64,000 nucleotides of DNA from contig NC_085855.1 of the NCBI RefSeq assembly GCF_020906515.1, positions 930,001 to 994,000 on the forward strand, in the 5' to 3' direction. The number at the start of each line of letters is the position of its first letter. Position 1 is the first letter of the stretch. The position numbers and the translations under genes were made by a program. The notes beneath the pieces are model-generated. The model was not told the origin of the DNA. It worked only from the letters and a program-made list of their open reading frames with translations, and made no database searches. The DNA comes from Vanrija pseudolonga. Taxonomy: Eukaryota; Basidiomycota; Tremellomycetes; Trichosporonales; Trichosporonaceae. Shown here piece by piece: positions 1 to 12,079 of the stretch.

Positions 1-174
1 CACAACGCGTCGCGCGCAAGGCGCGCGCCCAGACCGTCTTGCCGCATCGTCATACTGGTCGGTCGTCGTCCAGATCCAAATAACAATCCCAGTCACTCAA
101 CCTCGTCATCATCAACGACAACTTGCTCACTCTTCGCCCAGTCGCCATTGTCGGCTCTCTCTTTGACAAAAAAC

Positions 175-1535
175 ATGTCCAGTAAATACTCTGGGCTGCC
201 CGATATCGTACGTTCATGGCTGCGCCCATCATATTCACATTGCAGGACTCGGCGCCAGACGTGTTCGAGACAACGGATGAAGTCGACGTTGCTCTCCAGG
301 GCGTGAGTGACCACTTTCTGTTCAACCTCCTGACTCGAAGGATGGTGATGGAGCCGAAGATGCTCGCACTGCAGCTCCTTCTAGCGACCCGAAAGACATA
401 GACGTCTCTCAACTCCCCTCTCGCAAGGCGGCCGGCCGAACTTACACATTTGAGAGTCCAGGTTTGTCTGCCCGAGCGCCTTTTCTGGCGTCCGTCGTGA
501 GCTCGCCGCTGACTACAGCCCCAGATGCCGAGATTATTGTCGATCGCCCGCCCCGCAAGGAGTCGCATCTCGCTCGCCTCCGACGCCTACAGTCCGAAAT
601 CGCTGAGCTCGAGCGCGACCTTCAGGCGAGTGCAAGTGCTCCCGCCAAGCCATCTCCGACTGGTGCTCCGGCACGCTCTTCCGCTTTACCTCCAAAGGAG
701 CCAGTCGACGTGGTCACCGAGCTCGCTAGTGTGAGGGAGAGGCTTAGTACCGTGGCCCAAGGGAACGACGAGCAGTTCCGAGGCTCGATGGTCAGCAGGT
801 CAAAGGACTGGGAAGGACGAATACGCAAGCTGGATAGCAGTGTCCCACAGCCGAAACGAGAGGAAGAAGCAACACCAGAACCCTCTACAGCCAATGCCGA
901 CCCGCGCAGAGCTGGCGACATTGAGTCTCGGATCATGACGCTGGAGAAGATTGTCGGGAACGACCAAAACAACGAGAGGGTGGGTTGCAACGTTCGAGGC
1001 GATAACTGACACCTGGCAGCTTCCAGTGTCGATCACTGATAGCCTAACTAGGCTGGATCACCTCTTAACCATTCTTACTCAGCCTCGCCACCTTGATTCC
1101 ATCTCTCGCCGTGTCAAACTGTTGCTTGTCGATCTGGATCGCGCCACGGCGTCATCGCGTAGGGTCGGATTGGCGGCTGGATCGGACAAGCCGGCAACAA
1201 CACCGACTGGTTTGTCGCCAGCGGATCAAGAAGCCTTGCAACGCCTCTTCACGCTCCTCCCGCGACTCGACCCCTTGATCCCGTCTATCCCGCCGCTTCT
1301 TAATCGACTTCGAAGTCTGTCCAGTCTTCACACCGAGTCATTCGGCATCGCGGCAGATCTTCGAGACCTGCAAGCATCCGACAAGTCTGTTTCTGAGGAA
1401 GAGCGTTCACTTCAGTCCATCGTATCAGGTGTGCAGAAGGGACTGTCCGAGGCCTCGGGGGGCATCGCAAAGAACTGGGAGTCTCTTAATAGTCGTCTCC
1501 AAGCTCTGGAGGAACGGCTGCAGTCCCTTGTGTAG
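175..1535 (+). CDS. Dynamitin (dynactin p50 subunit, DCTN2/Jnm1 family)
   Basis: Dynamitin forms the shoulder of the dynactin complex, the processivity and cargo adaptor of cytoplasmic dynein. Five exons (175-207, 246-302, 341-461, 519-979, 1020-1535) join in frame to 395 codons. The first two exons give the dynamitin N-terminus: a start MSSKYSGLPDI followed by SAPDVFETTDE, the short motif family members use to bind Arp1. The rest is predicted alpha-helical coiled coil, with the family's KLLLVDLDRA segment in the last exon. The start at 175 is chosen because only it yields the conserved N-terminus; later in-frame ATGs lose it. The stop lies 25 bp from the stop of the convergent neighbour, so the 3' UTRs must overlap. 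Fungal members diverge strongly, so the identity rests mainly on the N-terminal motif and coiled-coil layout. Confidence 0.88.
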
Positions 1536-1560
1536 TTTGGCATTCTAGCATGTATATTTT

Positions 1561-3199
1561 CTACGGTGTGGCCTTTGTTGGCGCGTCACCCATCGTCCCG
1601 AATGGGTACACATCTCCCTCCGCGGCAGGTCCGTTGGCGAACGCCATCACCTGATACTGACTGCCCATGCCCATTTCGTCGATGAGGCGTTGGGCTCCTC
1701 GTCGGATGCGCCTTTGCTTATCCGGGTCGTCAGCTGCCGAAGAGAGTAGTGAGGTCAACCTTGGCTCGAGGCCCAAGGCTAACAAGAAGCTCGCTTGAGA
1801 GATAGGGCCGTAGCAAGTGGCTAGCAGTTGTCAGCTGACAGTAGCAGCGCAAACGTGGGGACGTACCGACACCTTCAAGTGACTCTCGAAGGTACGCAAA
1901 GTCAACGTTGGCAGTCAAGTCTGAAGAGCCCGGCTCATCAAAGACATCCACAATCTTGTGCTTTCGGAACGCCTGAGTTTTGTTAGGACCGAGCTACCGC
2001 GGCAAATGGCTCACTCGGAAACTGGATGAGAAAGCCTTGTCACCCCCATAGTCCACGACAAGGCCAGCACCGCCATTGTTCATCAGGTTGCCCACACTGT
2101 GGACAATTCGCGACGATTCGGGCGAAACTTCAATCTGGCTCCCGACGGGCAGATTCGAGAACCGTGTGGATGAGGCAGGCAGAAGGGAAGACATGAAACT
2201 TTGCTCTCGATCGATCCCCAAAGAAAAGCGAGGAGACGACGTCGAAGGAACACTGCGAGTCAGCAAGCAACACATCAGAACCAATGGAGCTTACTATGAC
2301 GCATTCTTGCCAACCTTGACTTCTCGGAACCCTTCCTCAGTACGCTGTCAAAGTTAGCACTACCGAGGCTGGAAGACACTAACCTGAAGAATGTGGATAG
2401 GCATAGCGTCGAAGAACTCATGCGCCACAACGAAGGTGAAGTCATCAGCTGGTTGTCAGCGAGATGGTTGTGACACCATACCTACACTGCGGAATCACCT
2501 CGACCTGTTCATTCCAGACCAGCTCAGCCCCGAGGTCCTTTGCCCGAGCTGAGAGCTTCTGCCGCTGCACGTCTTGGAGGTTTGCACTGTTCTCGACGAG
2601 GTGGATAGTTTTGATTGAAGGCTTGCCGAAACGCAGAAAGGTCTAGCATTAGCTTCTCAACTTGCCAATGGTACCTACGCGGAGGATGTCGTCCATGAGA
2701 GTCCCTCGCCCAGGTCCCAGCTCGACAATCCTGCAACTTGCCGGGCTTCCTGCGGCAAGCCACCTTGTCATTAGCCAGACTGCAACGAGCTGAGTAGCCA
2801 TCAGCCTCTGCGTCCAGAATCCCCGGTTTGGGTCGACCTCAACTGACTTCGCCAAAGATCTGGCTGATTTCTGGCGACGTGACAAAGTCACCCTTTTCTC
2901 CAAACACATCTCCCTGCGAGTAGTAGCCCAAGGTGGGGTGGGTCAGGCATAGTTGCATGTATCGCGCAACCGATACTGGACCTGTTGCCTGCAGAGGCTC
3001 AGCTATGCGGTACGTGTCCATTACGAACGGTAATTGTGTCCTCGATAATCTGGGCAAGCGACTGAGGCGAGACCTTTTGCGTGGTAGCCGTGCTGTACGA
3101 GCGCAGAGATCGGATGGCTGCAGGGTGTCCATATCGAGCAGAGATTGGCAAACGAGCTAACGCTCGAATGGCCTGCGTCCTCGATATGAACATTGTCAT
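1561..3199 (-). CDS. Mitochondrial protein arginine methyltransferase NDUFAF7/MidA family
   Basis: NDUFAF7 symmetrically dimethylates an arginine of the complex I subunit NDUFS2 and is needed for complex I assembly in the matrix. The N-terminus, starting [16 protein letters not shown], is basic and lacks acids, as expected of a mitochondrial presequence. It is followed by the family block ending [16 protein letters not shown], the acidic [19 protein letters not shown] segment, and the SAM-binding motif [17 protein letters not shown]. Several introns of about 40 nt interrupt it. The first has a GTTCGT donor and joins IEDTIT to ATGPVSV. The C-terminal exon ends at 1561. The start could also be 3193 or 3265; 3199 or 3193 gives the better presequence. 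A respiratory complex I is implied, unlike in budding yeast. Confidence 0.9.
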
Positions 3200-3426
3200 C
3201 GAGACCGATACCCGAATAGCCAGAGGAAGCGCGCGTGAGATGGAGAGGTTGCAAGTCGGCGACAAAGACAGACAAGCAAACCCCCCACAATCAATCTCGA
3301 CAAGAAAGGTAGAATCCGAGTGGAGGTTGTTTTTTACGTAACCGGCACAAGCAGGTGGAGGGCATCCACCAAACGAACGAAGTTCGACTAGTTGGCACTC
3401 GTCTCTACACTTGCATCTATCTGATC

Positions 3427-5331
3427 ATGTTCACAAATCTGGGCCTGTTCAGCAACTACAGCTGCCCAGAGCTGACCTGTAACCGTCCAGGATGTGTATT
3501 TGCGCATCCGGGACCCTCTTCCACTCGGGCCCCACCTCCAACGACTAGGCCAACAGCACCGCGGCCCCTCCCACCTACAAAGGAAGCCCAGGTGACAGCG
3601 CCAGCTAGCAAAGCAGTTTCAACAAGGAATTCATCTGTGCCGTCTCTTCCCATTAAGACTCAGTCACCAATTGCACGACCTCCAGCCGCATCTGCCAGGG
3701 TATGTGCCCTCGATGCACCGAAACCTGCCCGTCTGTCACACGCTGACGCCGACGCCCTCTTCACAGTCGTCCACCAGTGCAACGCCTCGGTCGCAGTCGG
3801 GACCACCAATGCTTCGCATAGGTAAATCTACTCCTCAACCCGTTTCAGACCGTCAGAAAGGATGTGAGTCAAGACTCCTCTGCCTCAGCAGCTCATTCTC
3901 TCTTCCAGTGCGAACGCTGTACGATCAGTTTGTCAAACTCGTACGTGCCAACCTGCTGTATGTGGTGCTAAAGCAAAGTATGGAGATCTTCTTTACGATC
4001 ACCCGGACCTCGCCCGGGAATCTGCTATACTTCAGGAGCAGGAGATTTCCGCCTCAGCGGGACAGCTGAAGGCTTACAAGTCTGCCATCCACCATGCAGC
4101 AGTCTCAGTCTCGAGGAGGCCACCACCCGACTCCGTCTCCCACCCGTCGATTGGAACTGTAAAGCAATCGCGAGCCGCAACTGAAGCAGCAAAGGTGAAA
4201 TCAGCCAGTCGGCTTACTCGAGATCGCATAGAGCGATACTATCACTCGCCAGAGAGTCTAGCTCTATGGGGCTACCCGGACTCAACCGACAACGAGCTTC
4301 AACATCCAAGCACCCACCAAGTGAACGCCGAGGGCGAGCTTCACCTTTGCGGCCGTTGTAAGACCGAGTTTATCGTATCGACAAGCCAAGAACTGGGCGA
4401 TTGTCGCTACCATTACGGAAAGCTGGCCCCCGAACGAGCAGAGGGTCGACGAGTTTGGGTGTATTCCTGCTGCCGGAAGGAGCGGGGTTCTGAAGGATGC
4501 GAGGACGGGGTCCACGTGTTTTCTTACAAGGAGGACGACAAGAAGCTGGCTGAAGTCGAAGCCTTCAAGACGACTCGAGTCGTTCGCGAAGAACTTGCCA
4601 AAACCAGAGAGCTCCCTAAACCTGTTGACGTCGTCGGCATGGATTGCGAAATGATATGTGAGCTCCAAGCTGGCGACGATGCTAATCGGCGCCAAAGACA
4701 CTACAAGTGGTTCTTCTCTGGCCCGTGTCACAATTGTGGATGAGGACGGAGCTGCTCTCTTGGACGAGCTTGTTCGCCCAAGGAGTGACATCCTGTAAGT
4801 TCCAATGACCATGTTTGATGGGTTGTTTCTAACTCATCAGGGACTTAAACTCGCGATTTTCAGGCATCACCGCGGAGGACATGCTGTCAGCTGTCATGGA
4901 TCTGAACGAAGTTCGAGCGGCAGGCTGCGCATTCATCGGACCAGACACCGTCATCGTCGGTCACGGGTAGGATACAGCATTGGGGATCACAGAGCTGACT
5001 GCTCAGACTTGAAAATGACCTGCGAGCCTTGAGGCTCCTCCACTCGAAGATTATTGACACAGCCATCGTATGTGCTCCGAGTCGCAGGGTGGCCCCTGAC
5101 CTTACATCAGCTATTCCCGCATGACAAAGGTCCACCTTATCGACGGGCACTGCGCGATCTGTAAGCCTGACGACAATCCCCCCAAAACTGACAACACCCC
5201 TCAGCGTGAAGGAGAAGTTGGGCTTCTTCATCCAAGATCGGACAAACGAGTCAGGTCACAGCTCCCTCGAAGACGCCAAAGCCGCCCTAGATGTCCTCAA
5301 GTGGAAAGTGCGCGACGATGGAGAGCCATAG
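3427..5331 (+). CDS. RNA exonuclease REX3-like, DEDDh family
   Basis: This is a 3'-5' exoribonuclease of the REX1/REX3/REX4 group, which trims the 3' ends of small structured RNAs such as RNase MRP RNA and U5. The N-terminus MFTNLGLFSNYSCPE with a short Cys/His cluster (CNRPGCVFAH) is typical of fungal REX3. A basic, proline-rich linker follows. The catalytic domain shows the first DEDD motif in VVGMDCEMIC, the second in the VIVGHGLENDLRAL block, and the third as HSSLEDAKAALD with the DEDDh histidine. Introns of about 40 to 60 nt split the catalytic half, for example around 4794-4863. The gene is divergent from the NDUFAF7 gene with about 230 bp between starts. REX1 is less likely because the Cys-rich N-terminus and overall size fit REX3. 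Confidence 0.87.
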
Positions 5332-6571
5332 CAACAACGTTACGGTGTGTGAATGCGTTATCTCCCAAGTGAGCATGCATGGTGGTTGTCGCCCTGCGGT
5401 AGATCACGCGAAAGGGGCTTCTAGAATTGCACATGGACCTGGTAAAAGTATTCAGAGCTCGCTGTGGCAGCGGTGCACGTCGTGCTGGGCCTTAGGAATC
5501 ACAGATAGTGTTATCCTTGAATACAGCGAGGGCGAGGGCTTGATGCCTCATCAGCTGACATAAGAAATGTGGGGAGCAGTTGCTTGGCCTTTGAGGGTGG
5601 CGATATTGCGGTGGCAAGGAGCAACTGGCATAGAGCGACTAGACTCCAGTTGGCGTCTTCAGGTTCATGAGTCCCGCCTGGATACCCCAGACTGAATCTT
5701 TGGGCACGGCTTTCTGGTCTGCATAGTGTGAAATAAGCCACGCATCTAGGATACGTAGTCCCAAGTGTGAGCTGCCAATTGTTGGCAGGTTCGTTACATA
5801 ACTGTGCTCAGTCCTCATTACTTCGCTCGTGCCCGGCCGCTTTAGTACGCCATCGCCACACCGCTCTCCGTCAGGGGTCAATCCAGGTCTGGACTTATAG
5901 GGGGGTCTTTGAAGTCTATTCCCTTGTCACTTGAACGTTGTTGTGCTTCTGACGGTCGCTTGGTATCGTCCCAGCTGAACTTTCTTGGACAATTGCTTGT
6001 TCATTGCTTGGACACGGCCCGCCGTCGACGTCGAGACTAGGTGGGCGAATCTGGCTACAACTTCGACATTCGGGTTGGTGGTACTTTGTGGGCTTATCTT
6101 CCACCGCTATTTGGCAGCAGGATAACTCATCAGGCCTTCTGGCAGTCAGTCGGCACGGGGACGGACTGTGTGTGGCGGGCTCTGCCATGTGAGATCCACT
6201 GTACATACTAAAGTACTCCTTATGCGTTTCGGACTGCCGCCACTGTTGAACCAGCGGTGACGACCCGAGGATGCGCTGTGTATCGAAAGGGAGATGGGTG
6301 CTGTTCTACAGCCAGCCCCTGTTTGTCAAGCATAGCGACAAAGAGCATGCAGAATGTAGGTCGGAGCCCAAGAAAGACACTATAGATTGTGGAGGCCGGC
6401 CACCACCCGGCACCCAATGAATGACGGAAGCAAATGGCCCAAGTCAATGTTGAACAATGATCAACGGTCGCGTCGACCACCAACAACTTTGGTCAACTTG
6501 CGTCGTCAACATCATCGCATTGAAACATCATCAAGCAAGGCAAGGCCGGCCGTGTGCTTAATCGGTTCAAC
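5332..6571. other. Intergenic spacer with no supported gene
   Basis: About 1.2 kb between the REX3 stop and the RBM25-like start. Open frames on both strands are short, carry no recognisable motif and do not extend through plausible splice sites. No tRNA-like box B sequence was seen. The right end presumably holds the RBM25-like promoter. Nothing else can be supported. Confidence 0.6.
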
Positions 6572-9011
6572 ATGTCGTCCAATGGTCATGGCCAGCGTAG
6601 GTACCAGCAAATGGCTAGCTGTATTTGGAGCTGCTTGTTCAAAGACTAACCGTCCCAGCACCATTCCCTCCCCCGCCGACATTGCCACCTTTCCGCCCGA
6701 ACTTCGCTCCTGGGAATGCACCACCCCGCCCAGGTTACCACCCCCAAGGATATGGGCCGACCCCCTTCTCCCCAAACTTCTCGAATGGGGGATCCTCTCC
6801 GGCGGGGATGGGAAGACCACCACCTCCCGGCTACCCCCCCAGATCATCTCACCCAGGCTTGGGCCACGGCCCATCCGCTGGACTTCCGCAGCTCCAAGCC
6901 TACCCTCCTCCTGCGGCATCGTCAGCTCCACCCAGTGTGAATAAGGATGTGCAGACCATCAAGGTTTTCCTTGGGAGTATCGCTCCTGGAATCGGTGACT
7001 CGACGCTGAAAGATCTTTTGAACGTGAGTTGGTTCCCAGGCGAACCCTCATACTAACTCTGTGACTCAGGCATGTGGACCTCTCCATGAGCTCATTAGAG
7101 TGGTCGGAGCCAATGGCAAGCCTCAGGCTTTCGGTTTTGCCTCATTTGAGAGTCCCGAGGCAGTCCTGCGCTGCATCAGGTGTCTCAACGGCGTCGAGCT
7201 GCCTGATCAAACTGCATCTGGCCCACCAGAGCAACGACCACGCAAAGCCTTGACTGTCAAGGCAGACCAGAAGACTGCAGAGTTTCTTCAGGGTTTCGAG
7301 GAGACGTTGGGCCGCTCAGATGTACGTTCGCTTGCCCCTGCAACTGTGCTAATGGTGAAGAGCGACGAGAATGCCGATGCTCAGGCCCGACGCTCCATCG
7401 CCCATATTGTTGCGATGTTGACAGATCCGAATGCGATGCCTGGTGGACGTGTGTCCAAGAGTAAAAGTGGCCGGTATTCACCGATTCAGGTCATCGTGCC
7501 AGCCCATCTGCAGGACCTCAAAGAAGGTGATCTGCCCGAGGCCCAACGAGTCGCAGTCTTGGATCAGATCGCAATCTTTCGGGAGAATGCGGCGAGGCGA
7601 GAGCGCGAGAAGAAGCTTCTCGATGATGAGAAAGAGAGGCAGAAGGCCGTGCAACCTCCAGGCTCAAGAAACAGCAACTCGTCGTATGGGTACGGCCAGC
7701 GCGCCTTTGTTCCACCAGCAGCCGAATCGAGCAGAGGAGACACCGTCGTGAGGTCTACCACTCAAGACCGCCGGGAGGATCCACAGCGATACAACGAGCC
7801 TGTCAACTTTGTGCGACCCGAAACTGCAGCCGGCAAAGGCGAAAGTGAACGAACGGACGAGGAGGAGGAGGCTATTCGGAAGCAAAAGCAGGACCGCGAG
7901 CAAGCGTTGGCACTTAGAGATGTTAGTTCAGGCCCCAACATGTCCTGAATTACGGCTGACGCAGCAGCGCGAGCATCGCGTAGAGAACCGTGAAAGGCAG
8001 CGCATTGAAGCGGCGCTTCGAGAGGAGTCCATCCGGCAACAGCGCACCGATGCCGACGTTCGTGGAAAGCGCAGCGCGATGGAGTACCTCACGGACTGGG
8101 ACGATGATGACGTTGAAGAGCGAGCAAGGGACCTGTTTATTAGTGACAGGTTAGTACACACGGAAACCAGCAGCTAATTTGCCCAGGGCGCAGTGGCGAT
8201 CTCAGCGGCAACAAAACCGCCAACGGGAAGACCAGGAAGACGTCGACGACCGTCGTCTGGAAAGCGAGGAGCTCAAATCCCTCGAGGCAGAGTCCGAGGA
8301 TTTCCTGCAGAAGCAAATGGCCGAGCTGGCGTCTCTCGAAGAACGGCAACGTCAAGCCGGCCTCCTCGCCGACGACGCTGCCCCAGTCAAGCTTGCGATC
8401 GCTGCTCAGGCTGTGGCTGAGCCCAAGGAGACCAAACCAACTACCGCGCAACTCAACCCTCGACCCACTATTGCCCTTGGTGACGAAGATGACGATGCCA
8501 GCGCTCAGAGGAAGAGGCGAGCCCTGGTGAAGCTGGATTACGAGAAGGGCCTTGACGAGGCCGAGGAGGTGGCGAAGACTCGAGCTCGTCTGCTGGACAT
8601 CAGCAAGAACCTTCCCAGGAGCGTGGGGTCAATCTTTGACAGTGTGATCGAGTGGTCAGCTGTCCAGGCTGTGAGTCACAGACATCTAGTGAACGTAGAA
8701 GCTAACACTGTTGCAGTCTCCTGTAAGGGCAAAGATCCAGAGCGTGATTGAGCGCAAGATCGCCGATGTGCTCGGCGGAGCAGACCAAGATCTCGCCGAC
8801 TTTGTGATTGACCACATCACGCAACGCAAGGGTCCCGGGGAGCTTGTTGATGATCTCTCGGCTGTACGTTGTCATCGACGAGGTGGACTAGCTAACAAGG
8901 CAGGTTCTTGCTGATGAGGCTGAGGGCTTCGTCGCGCAGATCTGGAGGCAGCTGTCGTTTGAGAGTAGGGCGCATGAAGATGGGCTTAGCACTGGAGACA
9001 TGCTAGTGTAG
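6572..9011 (+). CDS. RBM25-like splicing factor (RRM plus PWI domain)
   Basis: This is a U1 snRNP-associated or exon-complex RNA-binding protein of the RBM25/Snu71 type, acting in pre-mRNA splicing in the nucleus. A short first exon encodes MSSNGHGQ, followed by a proline/glycine-rich segment of about 90 residues. The RRM then begins at IKVFLGSIAPGIGD, with the RNP1-like block AFGFASFESPEAVL. The central part is rich in Arg and Glu (RENAARRERE and similar), a likely long charged helix. The C-terminus is a PWI domain: SPVRAKIQSVIERKIADVLGG, then LADFVIDHI, and LADEAEGFVAQIWRQLSFE, ending at 9011. Domain order RRM, RE-rich, PWI is the RBM25 order. Internal introns lie near 7024-7070, 7922-7966 and 8668-8717. 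In a genome this intron-dense, such a protein may help define short exons; that is inference. Confidence 0.9.
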
Positions 9012-9112
9012 CAAGATGTATCCAGCGTCTATCTCTCGGCGTCCTCGCATTACTGAAGGGCTGATGGAGGTCGGAGAATGGGGCTCCACGATGCAACTTT
9101 AATGAATCAAAT

Positions 9113-9120
9113 CACGTGAT
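9113..9120. promoter_or_regulatory. TCACGTGA palindrome upstream of the Swd2 gene
   Basis: A perfect 8-bp E-box palindrome, 135 bp upstream of the Swd2 start codon. It matches the Cbf1-type bHLH core CACGTG with the preferred flanking T and A. The same 8-mer recurs in two other spacers of this window (46804-46811 and 57578-57585). Confidence 0.45.
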
Positions 9121-9254
9121 CTTCAAAGTGACCGCGACGGGTCCTTGCACTTATCAGCCGATCCGGACACGACAACGACAACATTGGTTCTGCATCTCTC
9201 TCACTCTCACTCAATCACCTTGGAGCGCTGCTACCTTGAATCTTGGCGCCCGGC

Positions 9255-10732
9255 ATGAGTGCAGGTGTCTCTCAAGTCAACCCGTCCAAACAGGAAGTGT
9301 CCCTCAAACCTGTCTTCATCCCGACATCCCAAGAAGTCATCGTGAGCACCACGTCCATCCCCATCCTCCAAGGCTGACACACCAACAGGGACGGTTCAAA
9401 CCCTCCCGCGTGTTCAAGGATGCCGTCGACAACTCTCAAAGTCAGGTGGCCGAAGCTTCAGGATCACAGCCTCCTTCTCGTTCATCTGCACCGCCGCTGC
9501 ATGTGACTAGTGTTGCTTTCGATGACATGGGCGATCGCTGCGTCACTGCCGGGGAGGACGATGTGTTCACGCTCTACGATGCGCGCAAGGGCAAGTAAGT
9601 GCTTTACTAGTTCTAGCCTGCCATCAAGCGGATACTGACCAGCTCTTAAAGGAAGCTTCGCACCTTATACTCCAAGAAGTACGGCATCGCCCATGCTCGA
9701 TTTACACACCGGCCACAAAACATCATCCATGCTTCTACAAAGGGCGATCATGCTCTTCGATATCATTCGATGCACGACAACAAGTACCTCTCGTACTTCC
9801 AGGGTCATACCGACACGTTGGTATCTGATTCACACCACAGATTCGGTCTCCATTGTCTCAGGCTGATGGTGTCCCAGGGTTCGGTCCTTGCAGATGAGCC
9901 CCGTGGATGACACCTTCATATCTGCTGGTGACGACAAAACTGTGCGGCTGTGGGACCTTCGTGCTCCGACCTGCCGGGTAAGGTGATGAGAAGATATATG
10001 TCTAACGGGTGCAGGGTCTCATAAACGATGTCGGCGGCTCGACTATCGCCGCTTTTGACGCGGGCGGCGTGGTGTTCGCTGTCGCGTGCTCCGACAACCA
10101 GGCAATCATGTTGTTCGATTCTTCATCTCTGGACGACGTAAGGTGGTGGCCGACTCTGATGCTGATGATACAGGCACCTTTTGCTCACACAATATTGACC
10201 GATCCAGAACTTGGCCGAGTTTCACCAGCAGCCTTCACCTCGCTAGCATTTTCCAACAATGGCGATTATCTTCTGGTTGGCACATCGTCGCAGGTCCACT
10301 ACATTCTTGACGCATTTGATCTGGCGATAGTCCGGCGGCTGGAAGGCCACGTTGGCCTAGGTCGTAACAGTGGTGAAGAGGTTTGTTGGAGTGCAGACTC
10401 GCGATGGGTGTTCTCAGGCTCCGGGGACGGCAATGTCATGGCTTGGGACCTGTCCCCTCCAGATGGCGCTGTCAAGCTCGAAGTCCCAGATCAAACCAGC
10501 CCGCCTCCGACGATCCAGCCCTCCGTCATCCTGCGCGCTGGAGATGGCCAACATGCCGCGAGTCGGGCGGTCCAGTTCAATCCACGCTACAACCTACTGG
10601 CTGTCGGAGGGGAGGAGTTTGTGAGTCCGCCGATGAAATCTATCACATGGGTCACAGCGCTGATGCCACAATGCGCAGTCCATGTGGCTACCAGCGACCA
10701 AGTCCGCCGCAGACATGGACGAGGGCTGGTGA
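9255..10732 (+). CDS. WD40 protein Swd2 (COMPASS and cleavage/polyadenylation factor subunit)
   Basis: Swd2 (WDR82 in animals) is a beta-propeller shared by the Set1/COMPASS H3K4 methyltransferase and, in yeast, the cleavage and polyadenylation factor. The start [15 protein letters not shown] leads through a 5' intron into [10 protein letters not shown], then WD blocks [74 protein letters not shown] and [22 protein letters not shown]. The combination of GDHALRYHS and [12 protein letters not shown] is characteristic of Swd2 rather than of other propellers. The last exon is short, joining GGEEF to [17 protein letters not shown] before the stop at 10730-10732. The gene has at least six short introns. 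It is the last clear gene before a 4.9-kb gene-poor island. Confidence 0.92.
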
Positions 10733-11032
10733 TATCGGAGGGACGGTCATGCCAGGGGGAGGTGTGGTGGTCGTGAATCGGAGATGCGTGGCGGAGTCAA
10801 CCTTACCTACTTAGCTTCGTTGTATTTTGCCTCACGTAGTATACATTATCACATGGCAAACATCGCATATCTGCAGCGGTCGTCACCTACTGTTTGACTA
10901 CGTCTGCTAAGAAAGACTCTAGGTTCTCATTCTCAACACACTGTGCGGAAATGGGCTTCTGCAGTTGCGAGCTCAAATGCGGTTTGAAGTCCGAGATGCA
11001 AATACTTAATCTGGGGTGAAAACACATGGCTG

Positions 11033-11070
11033 GCGACGCCTAACAATCAGAAGACCTAGTTAGGCGTCGC
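11033..11070. repeat. Perfect inverted repeat, 12-bp arms
   Basis: Arm GCGACGCCTAAC (11033-11044) is repeated as its exact reverse complement at 11059-11070, with a 14-nt loop. The stem would extend by one G-U pair in RNA. It lies about 300 bp past the Swd2 stop codon, too far for a simple terminator, and 52 bp before a longer hairpin. Confidence 0.8.
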
Positions 11071-11122
11071 TGGGTCGCGCTCACCTCATGTGCTTTGCAT
11101 ACGATAGCACGACTGTTGTCAC

Positions 11123-11169
11123 CACAAGGCCTGAATGGCCACTGATGCGCTGGCCATTCAGGCCTTGTG
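11123..11169. repeat. Perfect inverted repeat, 19-bp arms
   Basis: A 19-bp arm (11123-11141, starting CACAAGGCC) is matched with no mismatch by its reverse complement at 11151-11169, around a 9-nt loop. In RNA this would be a long stable hairpin; in DNA it could extrude a cruciform or be the closed terminal part of a short non-autonomous transposon. No gene overlaps it. Confidence 0.85.
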
Positions 11170-12079
11170 AAGGTTGTATGAGCTTCACTTACTCATCCGA
11201 TTTGCTTCAGAAAGACCGCTTGCATCCCTTGTTGACCCACTGTGAGCTGTGTCTTGTGGGTCCGAGTTGAGACAATCCCAACGCTGATCTCAACTACTTC
11301 AGTATGTCATTTCGTACCGTTGATGCCAGCCAACATGCGCAGGAAGTAAGCATGCATGTAGCAACTCAATCAAGGTCCGTTTGGGTCGCAGACCCACAAC
11401 ACCCACAGCCAACACAGTCGATTTCTTGAGCACTGTCAAGACGTTATGCGGAATGTAAGGTATGCTTAATTGCCGGCACTAAATCAAGAAGAGCCTTAAT
11501 ATTGTTGTTCCTTAACAGAGGAAGGTGATGGCTTCAGGACACAAAAAAAAAAGCCAAACGCCCTGGCTGCACTTGGCAAGTGCACAAAATGATGGGCAGT
11601 GCCATGCTGGCACGGCACGGAATGTTGCTTGGGTGACTGCAGTTATTCGATAATCACAGACACTTAGGAAACGAAAAGCGCGCATGAGGTATATGTTGGG
11701 AGTGGGATGAAAGTCTCCCCGTGAAACTGGGTGGGGTAAAAGAGGTTGAACTGCTTCAGTTTGCATGTTTCTGGGTCCGTATCGAGGGAGGTGCTATCTG
11801 AATCAAGTGGCATCTGAGGCAGTACAGTGCAGGATTCGGCTTGGATTTAACAGATTCCCACCCTTTTGACGGTAGGCTCTGCAAGACCAAGGCAAATATT
11901 GAAGCTGGATTTGTTAAAACGACCATAGAACGTCTCATTGCCAATGAAAGGCTTCCCTCCACAATACTTCATGTTGAAGTAAACATTACGGTCATGTCGG
12001 AATAAGGCACCGTGCGATACAGCCTACATGTAAGTCGTAACATTTGCGTTGAGCTAGAATCGAGTAAGAAACGATTCAG

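Noticed and set aside
464-1009. Independent gene starting at 464
   Set aside because: Its first codons lie in an intron of the dynamitin gene (462-518); the rest is dynamitin exon 4.
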